A DNA stretch of 64,000 nt from Microbacterium horticulturae (lineage in GTDB: Bacteria; Actinomycetota; Actinomycetes; Actinomycetales; Microbacteriaceae), in contig NZ_CP119108.1 in assembly GCF_029094505.1 (NCBI RefSeq), forward strand, positions 1,550,001-1,614,000, written 5' to 3'. Positions 1-11,175 of the stretch are shown here, one piece after another. The translations under genes were made by a program, and so were the position numbers. The notes under the pieces are model-generated. The model did not search any database. It saw only the letters and a program-made list of their open reading frames with translations, and was not told the origin of the DNA. The number at the start of each line of letters is the position of its first letter. The first letter of the stretch is position 1.

Positions 1-608
1 ACCGGCGCCCCGGGGTTCTCGCGCACCAGCCGCTCCAGCAGAACAGACATCCCCGGCACCGGCTGGCGGGCGTGCTCGTCGACGACGAAGGAGTTCCACG
101 CCGCTACCAGCGGACGCGGCAGGGCCGTGACCATGACGGTGTCGTCGACATCGCAGACGATCCCGAAGCGCGTATCGTCGCCCACCACGAACACCCGTGT
201 CTCGACCGGCTCGCCGTCTTCGACCGACATCGCCACGGCGTGCCAGCCGGGGGAGAGGTCCGCCTGCAGCACGGTGTCGACGACGCCGCCTCGGTCGGCG
301 ACGACCTCGTGCGTCGCGTCGCCGATGCGCACGGTGACCTGCGCGAAGCCGATCGGGACCGCCAAGAAGCTGCGCCAGCCCCGCACGGACGAGTACTCGC
401 TGCCGGCATCGCGTCGTCCTGCCGGGGTGATGAGGACGCGCCCCAGCACCCGCACCCAGCCGGCCCCGCCGTAGCCGGGGAAGGCCGCGACGGTGGGAGT
501 GAGGCCGAGCTTGCGCGCACGTCGCTCTCGCCACGCGTGGAACCGGTATTCCAGGCGCGCGAGCCACAGCACATCGGCGCGCTGCGTCGCGGCGGAGTTC
601 TCGGGCAT
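1..608 (-). CDS. App1-type phosphatidate phosphatase-like protein (3' part outside window)
   Basis: The reading frame starts at the ATG complementary to 606-608 and runs off the left edge, so about 202 residues are visible. An N-terminal beta-rich region is followed by DVDDTVMVT near residue 164, which matches the DxDxT phosphatase motif of the App1 (DUF2183) family, HAD-like enzymes that dephosphorylate phosphatidate. The gene starts five bases after the stop of the DedA gene on the same strand, so the two are probably co-transcribed and may both act on membrane lipids. The C-terminal catalytic residues lie outside the window. Family assignment rests on the motif and overall layout. Confidence 0.75.
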   Translation of the reverse strand, partial: MPENSAATQRADVLWLARLEYRFHAWRERRARKLGLTPTVAAFPGYGGAGWVRVLGRVLITPAGRRDAGSEYSSVRGWRSFLAVPIGFAQVTVRIGDATHEVVADRGGVVDTVLQADLSPGWHAVAMSVEDGEPVETRVFVVGDDTRFGIVCDVDDTVMVTALPRPLVAAWNSFVVDEHARQPVPGMSVLLERLVRENPGAP

Positions 609-613
609 CCGTC

Positions 614-1297
614 TCAGTCTCGCATGGCGGCGCCGTCGCTCCCAACGGACGGCTCGGCCTCTTCGCGGAGGTGCCGGCGCTCGATGCGCTCGAGCAGCTT
701 CTTGCTGGCCACCACGAGCAAGAGGAAGGCGACGATCACGCCGATGAAGATGTAGCCGGCGATGTGCACGGTGTCGGCGGCATCCCGGTAGGTGTGGGCG
801 GCGATCGAGACCACCGTGACGTACATGCTCGCCCACAGCACGCATGCGGGCGCCGTCCAGGCGAGAAAGCGCCGATACCGGTATCCGCTCATGCCCACAG
901 TGAGCGGCACGACCGAGTGCAGCACCGGCAGGAAGCGCGAGACCAGGATGGCGATGCCGCCTCGTCGGGTCACATACCGCTCGGCGCGCTGCCAGTGGTT
1001 CTCGCCGATCCAGCCGCCGATCCGGGAGGTGCGGATCCGCGGCCCCAAGCGGCGGCCGAGCCAGAACCCGATGCTCTCGCCGATCAGCGAGGCCACGATG
1101 ATCGTCGCGACGAGCCCGGCGCCCTCCCAGAACGACTCCACCGCGGTGCCGGCGACCATCACGATCGTGTCGCCGGGGACGAACAGCCCCACCAGCACAC
1201 TCGTCTCGAGCATCATCGCCACCCCGGCGATGAACACGCGCCAGATCGGGGCGACGCTCTGCACGGAGTCGAGCAGGCCGGTGAGCAGATCGTTCAC
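614..1297 (-). CDS. DedA family membrane protein
   Basis: This 227-residue integral membrane protein carries DedA signatures: an acidic residue at position 31 before GLFVPGDT (about 37-44), and the SRFLPVLHSVVP segment with a conserved Arg in the second half. DedA (SNARE-associated/VTT) proteins are proposed undecaprenyl-phosphate or phospholipid scramblases. The GTG start at 1297 fits the N-terminus of the family, and TAAGCT lies seven bases upstream as a possible -10 element. The gene leads an apparent two-gene operon with the App1-like phosphatase and is divergent from pabB. Substrate is unknown. Confidence 0.88.
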   Translation of the reverse strand: MNDLLTGLLDSVQSVAPIWRVFIAGVAMMLETSVLVGLFVPGDTIVMVAGTAVESFWEGAGLVATIIVASLIGESIGFWLGRRLGPRIRTSRIGGWIGENHWQRAERYVTRRGGIAILVSRFLPVLHSVVPLTVGMSGYRYRRFLAWTAPACVLWASMYVTVVSIAAHTYRDAADTVHIAGYIFIGVIVAFLLLVVASKKLLERIERRHLREEAEPSVGSDGAAMRD

Positions 1298-1339
1298 CCC
1301 GCCGAGCTTACGGGCGCGCGGCACCTCTAGCCTGGGAGC

Positions 1340-2599
1340 ATGCCCCAGGTCTTGGCCCCCCGCGCGGAGCTGCCGTGGTGCGATCCGGGCGACGTGTTCG
1401 ACGCCGTCGCAGCGCTCCACGACGGCGTCTTCTGGCTGGATGCCGGACCCGGTGCGATCGAGGGGGTCAGCATCATCGGCTGGGGTGTTCCCGACGACGC
1501 CGCGAACGTGCGCCGTGCGGTCGTCACCGGCGGCGACGGCCCGTTCCGCGGGGGCTGGGTCGGCTGGTTCGGGTACGAGAGGGGCGCGGCCTTCGCAGGG
1601 GCCCCGGTGGCAGCATCCACTCCCGGCATCCCCGACGAACTCCTGCTCGCCGTGCGCGGATTCGCGGTCTTCGACCACGCCGAGCGCACGGTGACCTGTC
1701 ATGGCGACATCGACATCGAGAGGCCCGCACCACGCCTTCGGCAGGCGCCGCGAGCCATGGCATCCCACGCCCGCAGCCGTCACACGCCGGCGGAGTACGC
1801 GGCGCTGATCGCCCGGTGCCGCGACGCGATCCGCGCCGGCGACGCGTACCAGCTGTGCCTGACCACGCGGTTCGAGGTCGACGGCGACGTGGACCCGATC
1901 ACCGCGCACCGCGCGCTGCGCGAAGCCACGCCCGCGCACCACGGCGGAATCATCCGCAGCGGCGGAGTCGCGCTGGTGAGTGCGAGTCCGGAGCGCTTCC
2001 TCGAGGTGAGCGGACGCACCGTGCGGACGCACCCCATCAAGGGCACACGGCCGCGGGGGAGGGATGCCGATTCCGACGCGCTGCTGGCCGCAGAGCTGCG
2101 TGCGAGCCCGAAGGAGCGCGCCGAGAACGTCATGATCGTCGACCTCATGCGCAACGACCTCGCCCGCATGTGCATGCCGGGCACCGTGACCGTCGAGCGC
2201 CTGCTCGCGGTGGAGAGCTACCCGGCCGTGCACCAGCTGGTGAGCACGGTGGCAGGCACGCTTGCGGACGGGGTGACCGTGGGCCAGGTGCTCGACGCGG
2301 CCTTTCCGGCCGGCAGCATGACCGGCGCCCCGAAACTGTCGGCGATGACGATCCTGCACGCGCTCGAACAGGGGCCGCGCGGCGTGTTCTCGGGCTGCTT
2401 CGGATGGATCGGCGCCGACGGCGGCCTGGATCTTGCGATGGTGATCCGCTCGATCGTCACGCATCCGGGCGGTGCATACGTCGGTGCAGGGGGCGGCATC
2501 ACATGGCTGTCGGATGCCGCGGAGGAGGTCGCCGAGGTCGGACTGAAGGCGCGCGCGCCCTTGAAGGCCGTGGGCGCTGTCCCCCCGACGGGATGGTGA
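1340..2599 (+). CDS. pabB: Aminodeoxychorismate synthase component I
   Basis: This 419-residue chorismate-binding enzyme converts chorismate and ammonia to 4-amino-4-deoxychorismate for folate synthesis. The chorismate-binding domain is clear: IKGTRPRG near residue 233, KERAENVMIVDLMRND, and FPAGSMTGAPK. The lysine in PIKGT (about 234) is the hallmark of PabB, where anthranilate synthase TrpE has alanine, so PabB is preferred over TrpE. No glutaminase (pabA) gene is adjacent. The ATG start is supported by TAGCCT ending exactly six bases upstream, a leaderless-type promoter. Confidence 0.9.
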   Translation: MPQVLAPRAELPWCDPGDVFDAVAALHDGVFWLDAGPGAIEGVSIIGWGVPDDAANVRRAVVTGGDGPFRGGWVGWFGYERGAAFAGAPVAASTPGIPDELLLAVRGFAVFDHAERTVTCHGDIDIERPAPRLRQAPRAMASHARSRHTPAEYAALIARCRDAIRAGDAYQLCLTTRFEVDGDVDPITAHRALREATPAHHGGIIRSGGVALVSASPERFLEVSGRTVRTHPIKGTRPRGRDADSDALLAAELRASPKERAENVMIVDLMRNDLARMCMPGTVTVERLLAVESYPAVHQLVSTVAGTLADGVTVGQVLDAAFPAGSMTGAPKLSAMTILHALEQGPRGVFSGCFGWIGADGGLDLAMVIRSIVTHPGGAYVGAGGGITWLSDAAEEVAEVGLKARAPLKAVGAVPPTGW

Positions 2600-2647
2600 G
2601 GCGCCGCTGGTATCCTGAAGGATGCGCGTTTCGCGCGGCATCCCGAC

Positions 2648-5188
<2,541 letters not shown>

Positions 5189-5280
5189 CGGTTCCTCCCC
5201 AGACGGGGGTGGGCGGGGAGTTGTCCACCGATCGGGGGAGACGCCGTCTGCGTCGCGCGGCGCGCGCCTAGCGTGGTGCC

Positions 5281-5889
5281 GTGTCGTCTGCCGAATCCGA
5301 ACCGCGTGCGTCGGCGCGCCACCGGCTCGGGCTGGGCGCCGCGGTGGTGCTCGTGCTGGTGGCGCTCGCTATCACGGTGGGCATCGGCATCTTCCGGGGC
5401 CAGTCGGCGCCCACGCAGGCCGTCACGATCGACAAGACTCCGGCGGCGACGACCGGGGCTGCGACCGAGCTGTACGCGCACGTGTCGGGCGCGGTGCGCG
5501 ATCCGGGCCTGTACGTGCTGCCCGATGGATCGAGAGTGGTGGATGCCGTGGCCGCCGCCGGCGGGTTCGCCAAGGGTGCGGGGCGCGACGGCGTGAATCT
5601 GGCGCGGCCGCTCAGCGACGGCGAGCAGCTCGTCGTGCCGAAGAAGGGCGAGCAGGCGACGGCTGCGCCCGGCAGTGGCGCCGGCGCCGTCGGTGGCGGC
5701 AAGCTGAACCTCAACACCGCTGACCAGGCCGCGCTCGAAGAGCTGCCGGGCATCGGCCCGGCGCTCGCACAGCGGATCATCGCCTGGCGTGACGAGAACG
5801 GCCGGTTCACGAGCATCGACGACCTGCTCGCGGTCTCGGGCATCGGCGACAAGCTCTTGGCGGGGCTGCGCGACGCGGTGACGGTGTGA
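5281..5889 (+). CDS. comEA: Competence protein ComEA, DNA receptor
   Basis: The protein has 202 residues: a short cytoplasmic N-terminus, one membrane helix (about 18-40), a SLBB-like domain (about 60-115), a Gly/Ala-rich linker, and a C-terminal helix-hairpin-helix unit starting at KLNLNTADQAALEELPGIG. This is the normal ComEA layout: a membrane-anchored receptor that binds incoming double-stranded DNA. The GTG start is placed by TAGCGT ending six bases upstream. comEC follows after one base, so the two form an operon. Other competence genes are not in the window. Confidence 0.9.
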   Translation: MSSAESEPRASARHRLGLGAAVVLVLVALAITVGIGIFRGQSAPTQAVTIDKTPAATTGAATELYAHVSGAVRDPGLYVLPDGSRVVDAVAAAGGFAKGAGRDGVNLARPLSDGEQLVVPKKGEQATAAPGSGAGAVGGGKLNLNTADQAALEELPGIGPALAQRIIAWRDENGRFTSIDDLLAVSGIGDKLLAGLRDAVTV

Positions 5890-5890
5890 C

Positions 5891-8230
5891 ATGCGAACAC
5901 GAGATCTGCGGCTTGTCCCGATCGCCGCCGCGGCGTGGGGAGGGGCGGCCGCGGGCGTGATGCTCCCGGGCGTCGCGCGATGGATCGCGCTCGGGTTGTG
6001 GGCGACGTCTCTGGTGACCGTGTGCATCACGACGCGGACGCGCACGACGGCCTGGGCTCTGATCGCGGTGAGCCTCGCCATGGCGGCGGCCGCGGCATCC
6101 CACGTCGCGCTCGCCCAACCGGCGCGCGCCGCCGCTTCTGAGCTGGCGATCGGCGGCGGACGCGCCGTCGTCGTGCACGCGACCGTCACCGGCAAAGCGG
6201 AGCGCACGGCGTCGGGGCAGGTGGCCTTCGACGCGCGAGCCGACGGGATCGACATCGGCGAGCGGCGCGTCGCGGTATCGGTGCCCGTCGTCATTCGCGC
6301 CGATTCCGGGGCTGACGTCGGGGCCCGAGTCACTGCCTCGGGCACGGCCTTCGCCGCCGACGCGGGGGAGCGCGCGGTGCTCGTCGTCAGTGCGGGGCGG
6401 GGGCTCGCGGTCGTCTCCGAGCCGGCCGGTGTCGCCGCCATGGCGGCCCGCATGCGTCACGCGCTGGCCGGGGCCACCGAGGGGCTGCCTCAGCCGGCCG
6501 CGGGTCTCATCCCGGGCCTCGCGGTCGGAGACACCGGCGGCGTGACCGGTGCGCTGGATGCCGCAATGAAGGCGGCCTCGCTCTCACACCTGACGGCGGT
6601 CTCGGGAGCGAACTGCGCGATCGTCGTCGGGCTCGCGTTCGGTGCGGCGGCACTGTGCGGTGCGCGGCGCGGTGTGCGGGTCGGCGTCGGCATCGCGGCG
6701 CTGGCGGGCTTCGTGGTGCTGGTCACGCCCGAGCCGAGTGTGGTCCGTGCGGCGGCGATGGCGGGGATCGCCATGCTGGGCGTGCTCCTGGGCAGGGTCG
6801 GTGCCGGCGTCTCACTGCTCGCGCTCGCGGTGGTCGTCGTGCTGATCGCCGACCCGTGGCTCGCTGTGTCGATGGGCTTCGCCCTCTCGGCGGCGGCGAC
6901 CGCGGCGCTGCTCGTGCTTGCGGCGCCGCTGGCGCGCGGCCTGTCGCGGTGGTTGCCGCAGGCGTTGGCGTTGGGGCTCGCGGTGCCCCTGGCCGCGCAA
7001 CTGGTGTGCGGGCCGCTGCTGATCCTCATCAATCCGACCGTGCCGTTGTACGGCGTCGCGGCAAACCTGCTTGCGGCGCCCGCGGCGCCGATCGCGACGG
7101 TGCTGGGGCTGGCGGCGTGCGTGGCCGCGCCCGTGGTCCCTGTGCTCGCATCCGGGCTCGTCGCGCTCACCTGGCTGCCTGCCGCCTGGATCAGCGAGAC
7201 CGCGCTGGTGAGCGTCACGCTGCCGCAGGCGGCGCTTCCCTGGCCGTCTGGTGTCATCGGCGCGCTCGCGCTGACGGCGGCGGGCGCGGCGACGGTCGTG
7301 CTGCTGCTGCCGCGCATCGAACGCCGCGGATGGCGCATCGCGCGCGGTGCGGCGGCCGCCTCGCTCGCGGTCCTGGTGGGCGTTCAAGCGGGCACAGCAG
7401 CGCTGCGCACGACGGTGGGCAGTCTGACGCTGCCGGGCGACTGGGCCATCGCCCTGTGCGACATCGGTCAGGGCGATGCGATACTCGTCCGTTCGGCCGG
7501 CGCGGTGGCCCTCATCGACACCGGGCCCGATCCGGCGCCGCTGCGTGCCTGCCTCGACAGGTTCGGCATCCATCGCCTCGATCTGCTGGTGCTCACGCAC
7601 TACGACCAGGATCACATCGGCGGGCTCGACGCCGTCGAGGGCGAGGCGACGGTCGTCCTGCACGGGCCGCCGGGTGGCGCGGCCGATCGACGGACGCTCG
7701 CCGATCTCGCATCCGCGGGCGCGCAGGTGGTGGATGCCGCGGCCGGTATGTCGGGAAGGGTCGGGGGCGCAACCTGGACCGTGCTCTGGCCGCGCGCAGA
7801 CGATCCTGCGTTCCCCACCGGCAACGAGGCCAGCGTGGTGCTGGACTTCCGGGGCGGGGGAGTGCCGGCATCCCTGTATCTCGGAGATATGGATGCCGCC
7901 TCCCAGCGTGCGCTGCGCGCGTCACACGTGCTGCGGCCGCCGTACGCCGTGGTGAAGGTGGCCCACCACGGCAGCGCCGATCAGGACCCCGAGCTTTACC
8001 GGTCTCTCGGCGCCGCGGTCGCGTTGATTTCGGTGGGACTCGACAACGACTACGGACATCCCCGCGCCGAGACGCTCGCCTTTCTCCAGGCCGACGGCAT
8101 GACGATCGGGCGCACCGACCAATCGGGCGTGGTGGCGGTGTCGGTCGGCGGGGACGGCGGTCTCGATATCTGGCGTGAGCGGGCGCCGCCATCTCTGCGG
8201 CGCACCGCCGATGTCGGCGCCGCCCCGTAG
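5891..8230 (+). CDS. comEC: ComEC/Rec2 DNA-uptake channel protein
   Basis: This 779-residue polytopic membrane protein begins one base after the comEA stop. It has N-terminal hydrophobic helices and an OB-like extracellular domain. The central competence domain contains the HLTAVSGAN segment, and the C-terminus is a metallo-beta-lactamase-like domain with LTHYDQDHIGG and KVAHHGS. ComEC forms the channel for single-stranded DNA, and the MBL-like domain is thought to degrade the non-transported strand. Length and domain order are complete, which suggests the DNA-uptake genes are intact at this locus. Confidence 0.92.
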   Translation: MRTRDLRLVPIAAAAWGGAAAGVMLPGVARWIALGLWATSLVTVCITTRTRTTAWALIAVSLAMAAAAASHVALAQPARAAASELAIGGGRAVVVHATVTGKAERTASGQVAFDARADGIDIGERRVAVSVPVVIRADSGADVGARVTASGTAFAADAGERAVLVVSAGRGLAVVSEPAGVAAMAARMRHALAGATEGLPQPAAGLIPGLAVGDTGGVTGALDAAMKAASLSHLTAVSGANCAIVVGLAFGAAALCGARRGVRVGVGIAALAGFVVLVTPEPSVVRAAAMAGIAMLGVLLGRVGAGVSLLALAVVVVLIADPWLAVSMGFALSAAATAALLVLAAPLARGLSRWLPQALALGLAVPLAAQLVCGPLLILINPTVPLYGVAANLLAAPAAPIATVLGLAACVAAPVVPVLASGLVALTWLPAAWISETALVSVTLPQAALPWPSGVIGALALTAAGAATVVLLLPRIERRGWRIARGAAAASLAVLVGVQAGTAALRTTVGSLTLPGDWAIALCDIGQGDAILVRSAGAVALIDTGPDPAPLRACLDRFGIHRLDLLVLTHYDQDHIGGLDAVEGEATVVLHGPPGGAADRRTLADLASAGAQVVDAAAGMSGRVGGATWTVLWPRADDPAFPTGNEASVVLDFRGGGVPASLYLGDMDAASQRALRASHVLRPPYAVVKVAHHGSADQDPELYRSLGAAVALISVGLDNDYGHPRAETLAFLQADGMTIGRTDQSGVVAVSVGGDGGLDIWRERAPPSLRRTADVGAAP

Positions 8231-8239
8231 GCTGGAGGC

Positions 8240-9268
8240 ATGCCGGCTCGTCGTCCTCCCGCTCGCGCGAAGAGCGCGATTCCGCAGCTGGACTGGCGCA
8301 CCCCGCAACCGGCGCCGATCGTGCTGGTCTCAGGCCCCGAAGAGGTGTGCGCAGAACGGGCGATAGCAGCCGTGCGCGACTACCTGCGCGCCGAAGACCC
8401 GAGCCTCGAGGTCAGCGACCTCCGCGCGGACGATTATGAGTCGGGCACCCTCATGGCGCTGACCTCGCCGTCGCTGTTCGGCGAGCCGCGACTGGTGCGC
8501 ATCACCGGGGGAGAGAAGTCGTCCGACGCGTTTCTGACCGAGGCGCTCGCCTACCTGCAGCACCCGCAGGAAGGCGCGACGGTCATCCTGCGCCACACCG
8601 GCGCGACCGTGCGCGGCAAGAAGCTGCTCGACGCTATCCGTGCGGCCGCGGGCACCGCCGTCGAGGTGCCGTGTGCGGCCGTGAAGCGCGACGGCGACCG
8701 CTACGACTTCGCTGCCGGAGAATTCAAGGCGGCCAAGAAGAAGATCGCGCCCGCAGCTCTGCGCGCGCTCACCCAGGCGTTCGCCGACGACCTCACGGAG
8801 CTGGCGGCCGCGTGTCAGCAGCTCATCTCCGATGTGCCCGGCGAAGTGACGGCCGACGTCGTGCAGCGGTACTACGGCGGGCGGGTCGAGACGACGGCGT
8901 TCGCCGTCGCCGACACCGCCATCGCCGGTCGTCACGGCGACGCGCTCATCGCGTTGCGTCACGCCCTCGACTCGGGCGCCGATCCCGTGCCGCTCGTCGC
9001 TGCGGTCGCGATGAAGCTGCGGACGATGGCTCGGGTGGCCGGGCGCCGCGCCTCGGCGGCGGCGCTCGCGGCCGAGATCGGCATGAAGGACTGGCAGGTC
9101 GACCGCGCCCGCCGCGACCTCTCAGGCTGGAACGAAGAGAGCCTGGGCCGCGCGATCCAGGCGACGGCCCGCGCCGACGCCGAGGTCAAGGGAGCCTCGC
9201 GCGATGCGGTGTTCGCTCTCGAGCGGATGATCACCGTCATCGCCACGCGCGCGCCTTTCGGCGGCTGA
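8240..9268 (+). CDS. holA: DNA polymerase III subunit delta
   Basis: This 342-residue clamp-loader delta subunit opens the beta clamp for loading. The N-terminal AAA+-like fold (VLVSGPEEVCAERA) lacks a functional Walker A, as usual for delta, and is followed by the collar domain. holA after comEC and before rpsT is a conserved bacterial order and supports the call. The ATG start is set by TAGGCT ending six bases upstream, so the gene probably has its own leaderless promoter and is not simply read through from comEC. Confidence 0.92.
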   Translation: MPARRPPARAKSAIPQLDWRTPQPAPIVLVSGPEEVCAERAIAAVRDYLRAEDPSLEVSDLRADDYESGTLMALTSPSLFGEPRLVRITGGEKSSDAFLTEALAYLQHPQEGATVILRHTGATVRGKKLLDAIRAAAGTAVEVPCAAVKRDGDRYDFAAGEFKAAKKKIAPAALRALTQAFADDLTELAAACQQLISDVPGEVTADVVQRYYGGRVETTAFAVADTAIAGRHGDALIALRHALDSGADPVPLVAAVAMKLRTMARVAGRRASAAALAAEIGMKDWQVDRARRDLSGWNEESLGRAIQATARADAEVKGASRDAVFALERMITVIATRAPFGG

Positions 9269-9304
9269 CGGCCGCCCGACGAGCGAGCCCCCACTCCGAA
9301 ACGA

Positions 9305-9334
9305 CGAAGCCCGCCCCCTGGGGGACGGGCTTCG
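9305..9334. terminator. Bidirectional terminator between holA and rpsT
   Basis: A perfect 9-bp inverted repeat (CGAAGCCCG at 9305-9313 and CGGGCTTCG at 9326-9334), extended by an inner C-run/G-run, lies between the 3' ends of convergent holA and rpsT. The flanks are not strongly T-rich, as is common in high-GC actinobacteria. Confidence 0.8.
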
Positions 9335-9350
9335 GACGATGCCGGTCGCG

Positions 9351-9611
9351 TCAGAGCGAGGCAACCTGCTTGGCGATCGCCGACTTGCGGTTGGCGGCCT
9401 GGTTGCTGTGGATGACACCCTTGCTGACGGCCTTGTCGAGCTTCTTGCCCGCCTGCAGCAGCGCCTTCTCGGCAGCGGCCTTGTCGCCGGCCGAGACAGC
9501 CTCGCGGGTGCGACGCACCGCGGTCTTCAGCTCGCTCTTGACGGCCTTGTTGCGCTCGCGCGCCTTCTCGTTGGTCTTGTTGCGCTTGATCTGCGACTTG
9601 ATGTTTGCCAC
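9351..9611 (-). CDS. rpsT: 30S ribosomal protein S20
   Basis: This 86-residue, Lys/Arg/Ala-rich helical protein starts [15 protein letters not shown], the typical S20 N-terminus, and continues with the Ala-rich helices that bind 16S rRNA. The start codon at 9611 follows a GAACG-rich stretch after a long leader; a possible -10 (TAGACT) lies near 9711-9716 on the same strand. The gene is convergent with holA and ends at the shared terminator. S20 expression is often autoregulated through its leader, but no specific structure was recognised here. Confidence 0.96.
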   Translation of the reverse strand: MANIKSQIKRNKTNEKARERNKAVKSELKTAVRRTREAVSAGDKAAAEKALLQAGKKLDKAVSKGVIHSNQAANRKSAIAKQVASL

Positions 9612-9816
9612 GTGTGGACGTTCTTTCGTTCAGGTGATCGGTTGAGAGCCGTCGGGCAGAGAGGGCGCCTTCGGGCGTGTGCGGGAAAACCCACACGCAA
9701 GCCAAGAGAAGAGTCTACCAGGAAACGCCGGACACCCCGATTCGCGCATCCGGCGCGCGTGCACCATGATTACTTCACCCGAACACTCTCGCACGACGAC
9801 GAGCGAGGAGACATCC

Positions 9817-11175
9817 ATGTCACAGCCGACATTCGACCCCCGACAGCTGGCGGCACGCTTTCGCGTACCCCTGCGCTGGTCGGCGGCGACCTCGTCCTTC
9901 CAGATCGAAGGCGCCCGTACCGGCGACGGGCGGGGCCGCAGCATCTGGGACACCCAGGTTGCCGTGCCCGGCTGGGTCAAAGACGCCTCCACCGCCGAGC
10001 CCGGGCCCGACAGCTACCACCGGTATCGCGACGACATCGCGCTGCTGCGCGAGCTCGGTGTCGACAGGTATCGGTTCTCGCTGTCGTGGGTGCGGATCCA
10101 GCCCGACGGCACCGGGCCCGCAGAGCCGCGCGGACTGGACTACTACGACCGCCTCATCGACGGACTGTTGGATGCCGGGATCACGCCGTTTCCCACGCTC
10201 TATCACTGGGACCACCCGCAGCAGCTCGAAGACGCCGGCGGCTGGCTCTCGCGGGATATGGCCGATCGCTTCGCCGACTTTGCCGGCATCGCAGCCGACC
10301 GGTTCGGCGACCGCGTGCGCCAGTGGTACACGATCAACGAGCCGGTCTCCATGTCCCTGCAGGGGTACGGGCTGGGCACGCTCGCGCCTGCGCGGCAGCT
10401 GCTGTTCGGCGCCCTCTCGACTGTCCACCATCAGCTTCTGGCGCACGGCCGCGCGGTGCGGGCCCTGCGCGCGGCGGGCGCCACCGAGATCGGCATCCCG
10501 AACAACCACACCCTCGTGCGAGCGCTGCACGCCGACGACGGCGCCTCGGTGGCGACGTACGATCTCCTGCACAACCGGATCTTCGCCGACCCACTCCTGA
10601 CCGGCGAGTACCCCGACCTCGAGACCTTCGGCCTGCCGCCCATGCCCGTACGTGGCGACGACATGGCCGTCATCGCCACCCCGCTCGACTTCTACGGCAT
10701 CAACTTCTACAACCCGACCACCGTCACCCGGGCCACACAGCCCGGTCCGCTGCCCTTCGAACTGGTACCCACACCGGGCATGCCGGTCACCGGCTTCGGC
10801 CCGGAGTGGCCCATCGATCCCGCGGCGCTGCGCGAGCTGCTCATCGACTTCCGCGACCGCTACGGCGACCGTCTGCCACCCGTGGTCATCGGCGAGAACG
10901 GGGCCTCCTTCCCTGAGCCCGAGGCGGCAACGCGTGTGCAGGATGACGACCGCATCGCCTACCTCGCCGGCCACATCGCCGCGGTCGCCGACGCGATCGA
11001 TGCCGGCGTCGACGTCCGGGAGTACACCGTGTGGTCGCTGCTCGACAACTTCGAGTGGGCCGACGGGTTCACCCAGCGGTTCGGGCTCGTACACGTCGAC
11101 CAGCACACCTCACAGCGCACACCGAAGGCATCGTTCGATTGGTATCGCGCCCTCATCCGAGAGGCACACGCATGA
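9817..11175 (+). CDS. GH1 family beta-glucosidase
   Basis: This glycoside hydrolase family 1 enzyme of 452 residues hydrolyses beta-glucosides or related beta-linked sugars. The TIM-barrel signatures are present: FQIEGA near the N-terminus, the acid/base Glu in TINEP (about 171-175), and the nucleophile Glu in IGENG (about 357-361). No signal peptide is seen, so it acts in the cytoplasm on imported sugars. The start was chosen at 9817 because GAGGAG lies just upstream and MSQPTFDPRQ is the first plausible N-terminus; an open frame extends further upstream. The MFS gene overlaps its stop by ATGA, giving a transport-hydrolysis pair. Confidence 0.92.
   Translation: MSQPTFDPRQLAARFRVPLRWSAATSSFQIEGARTGDGRGRSIWDTQVAVPGWVKDASTAEPGPDSYHRYRDDIALLRELGVDRYRFSLSWVRIQPDGTGPAEPRGLDYYDRLIDGLLDAGITPFPTLYHWDHPQQLEDAGGWLSRDMADRFADFAGIAADRFGDRVRQWYTINEPVSMSLQGYGLGTLAPARQLLFGALSTVHHQLLAHGRAVRALRAAGATEIGIPNNHTLVRALHADDGASVATYDLLHNRIFADPLLTGEYPDLETFGLPPMPVRGDDMAVIATPLDFYGINFYNPTTVTRATQPGPLPFELVPTPGMPVTGFGPEWPIDPAALRELLIDFRDRYGDRLPPVVIGENGASFPEPEAATRVQDDDRIAYLAGHIAAVADAIDAGVDVREYTVWSLLDNFEWADGFTQRFGLVHVDQHTSQRTPKASFDWYRALIREAHA

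Noticed and set aside
2600..2647. T-box or leader-peptide control of leuS
   Set aside because: The gap is only 48 bases and has no specifier stem, antiterminator or Leu-codon run. TATCCT at 2611-2616 could be a -10, but nothing more can be claimed.
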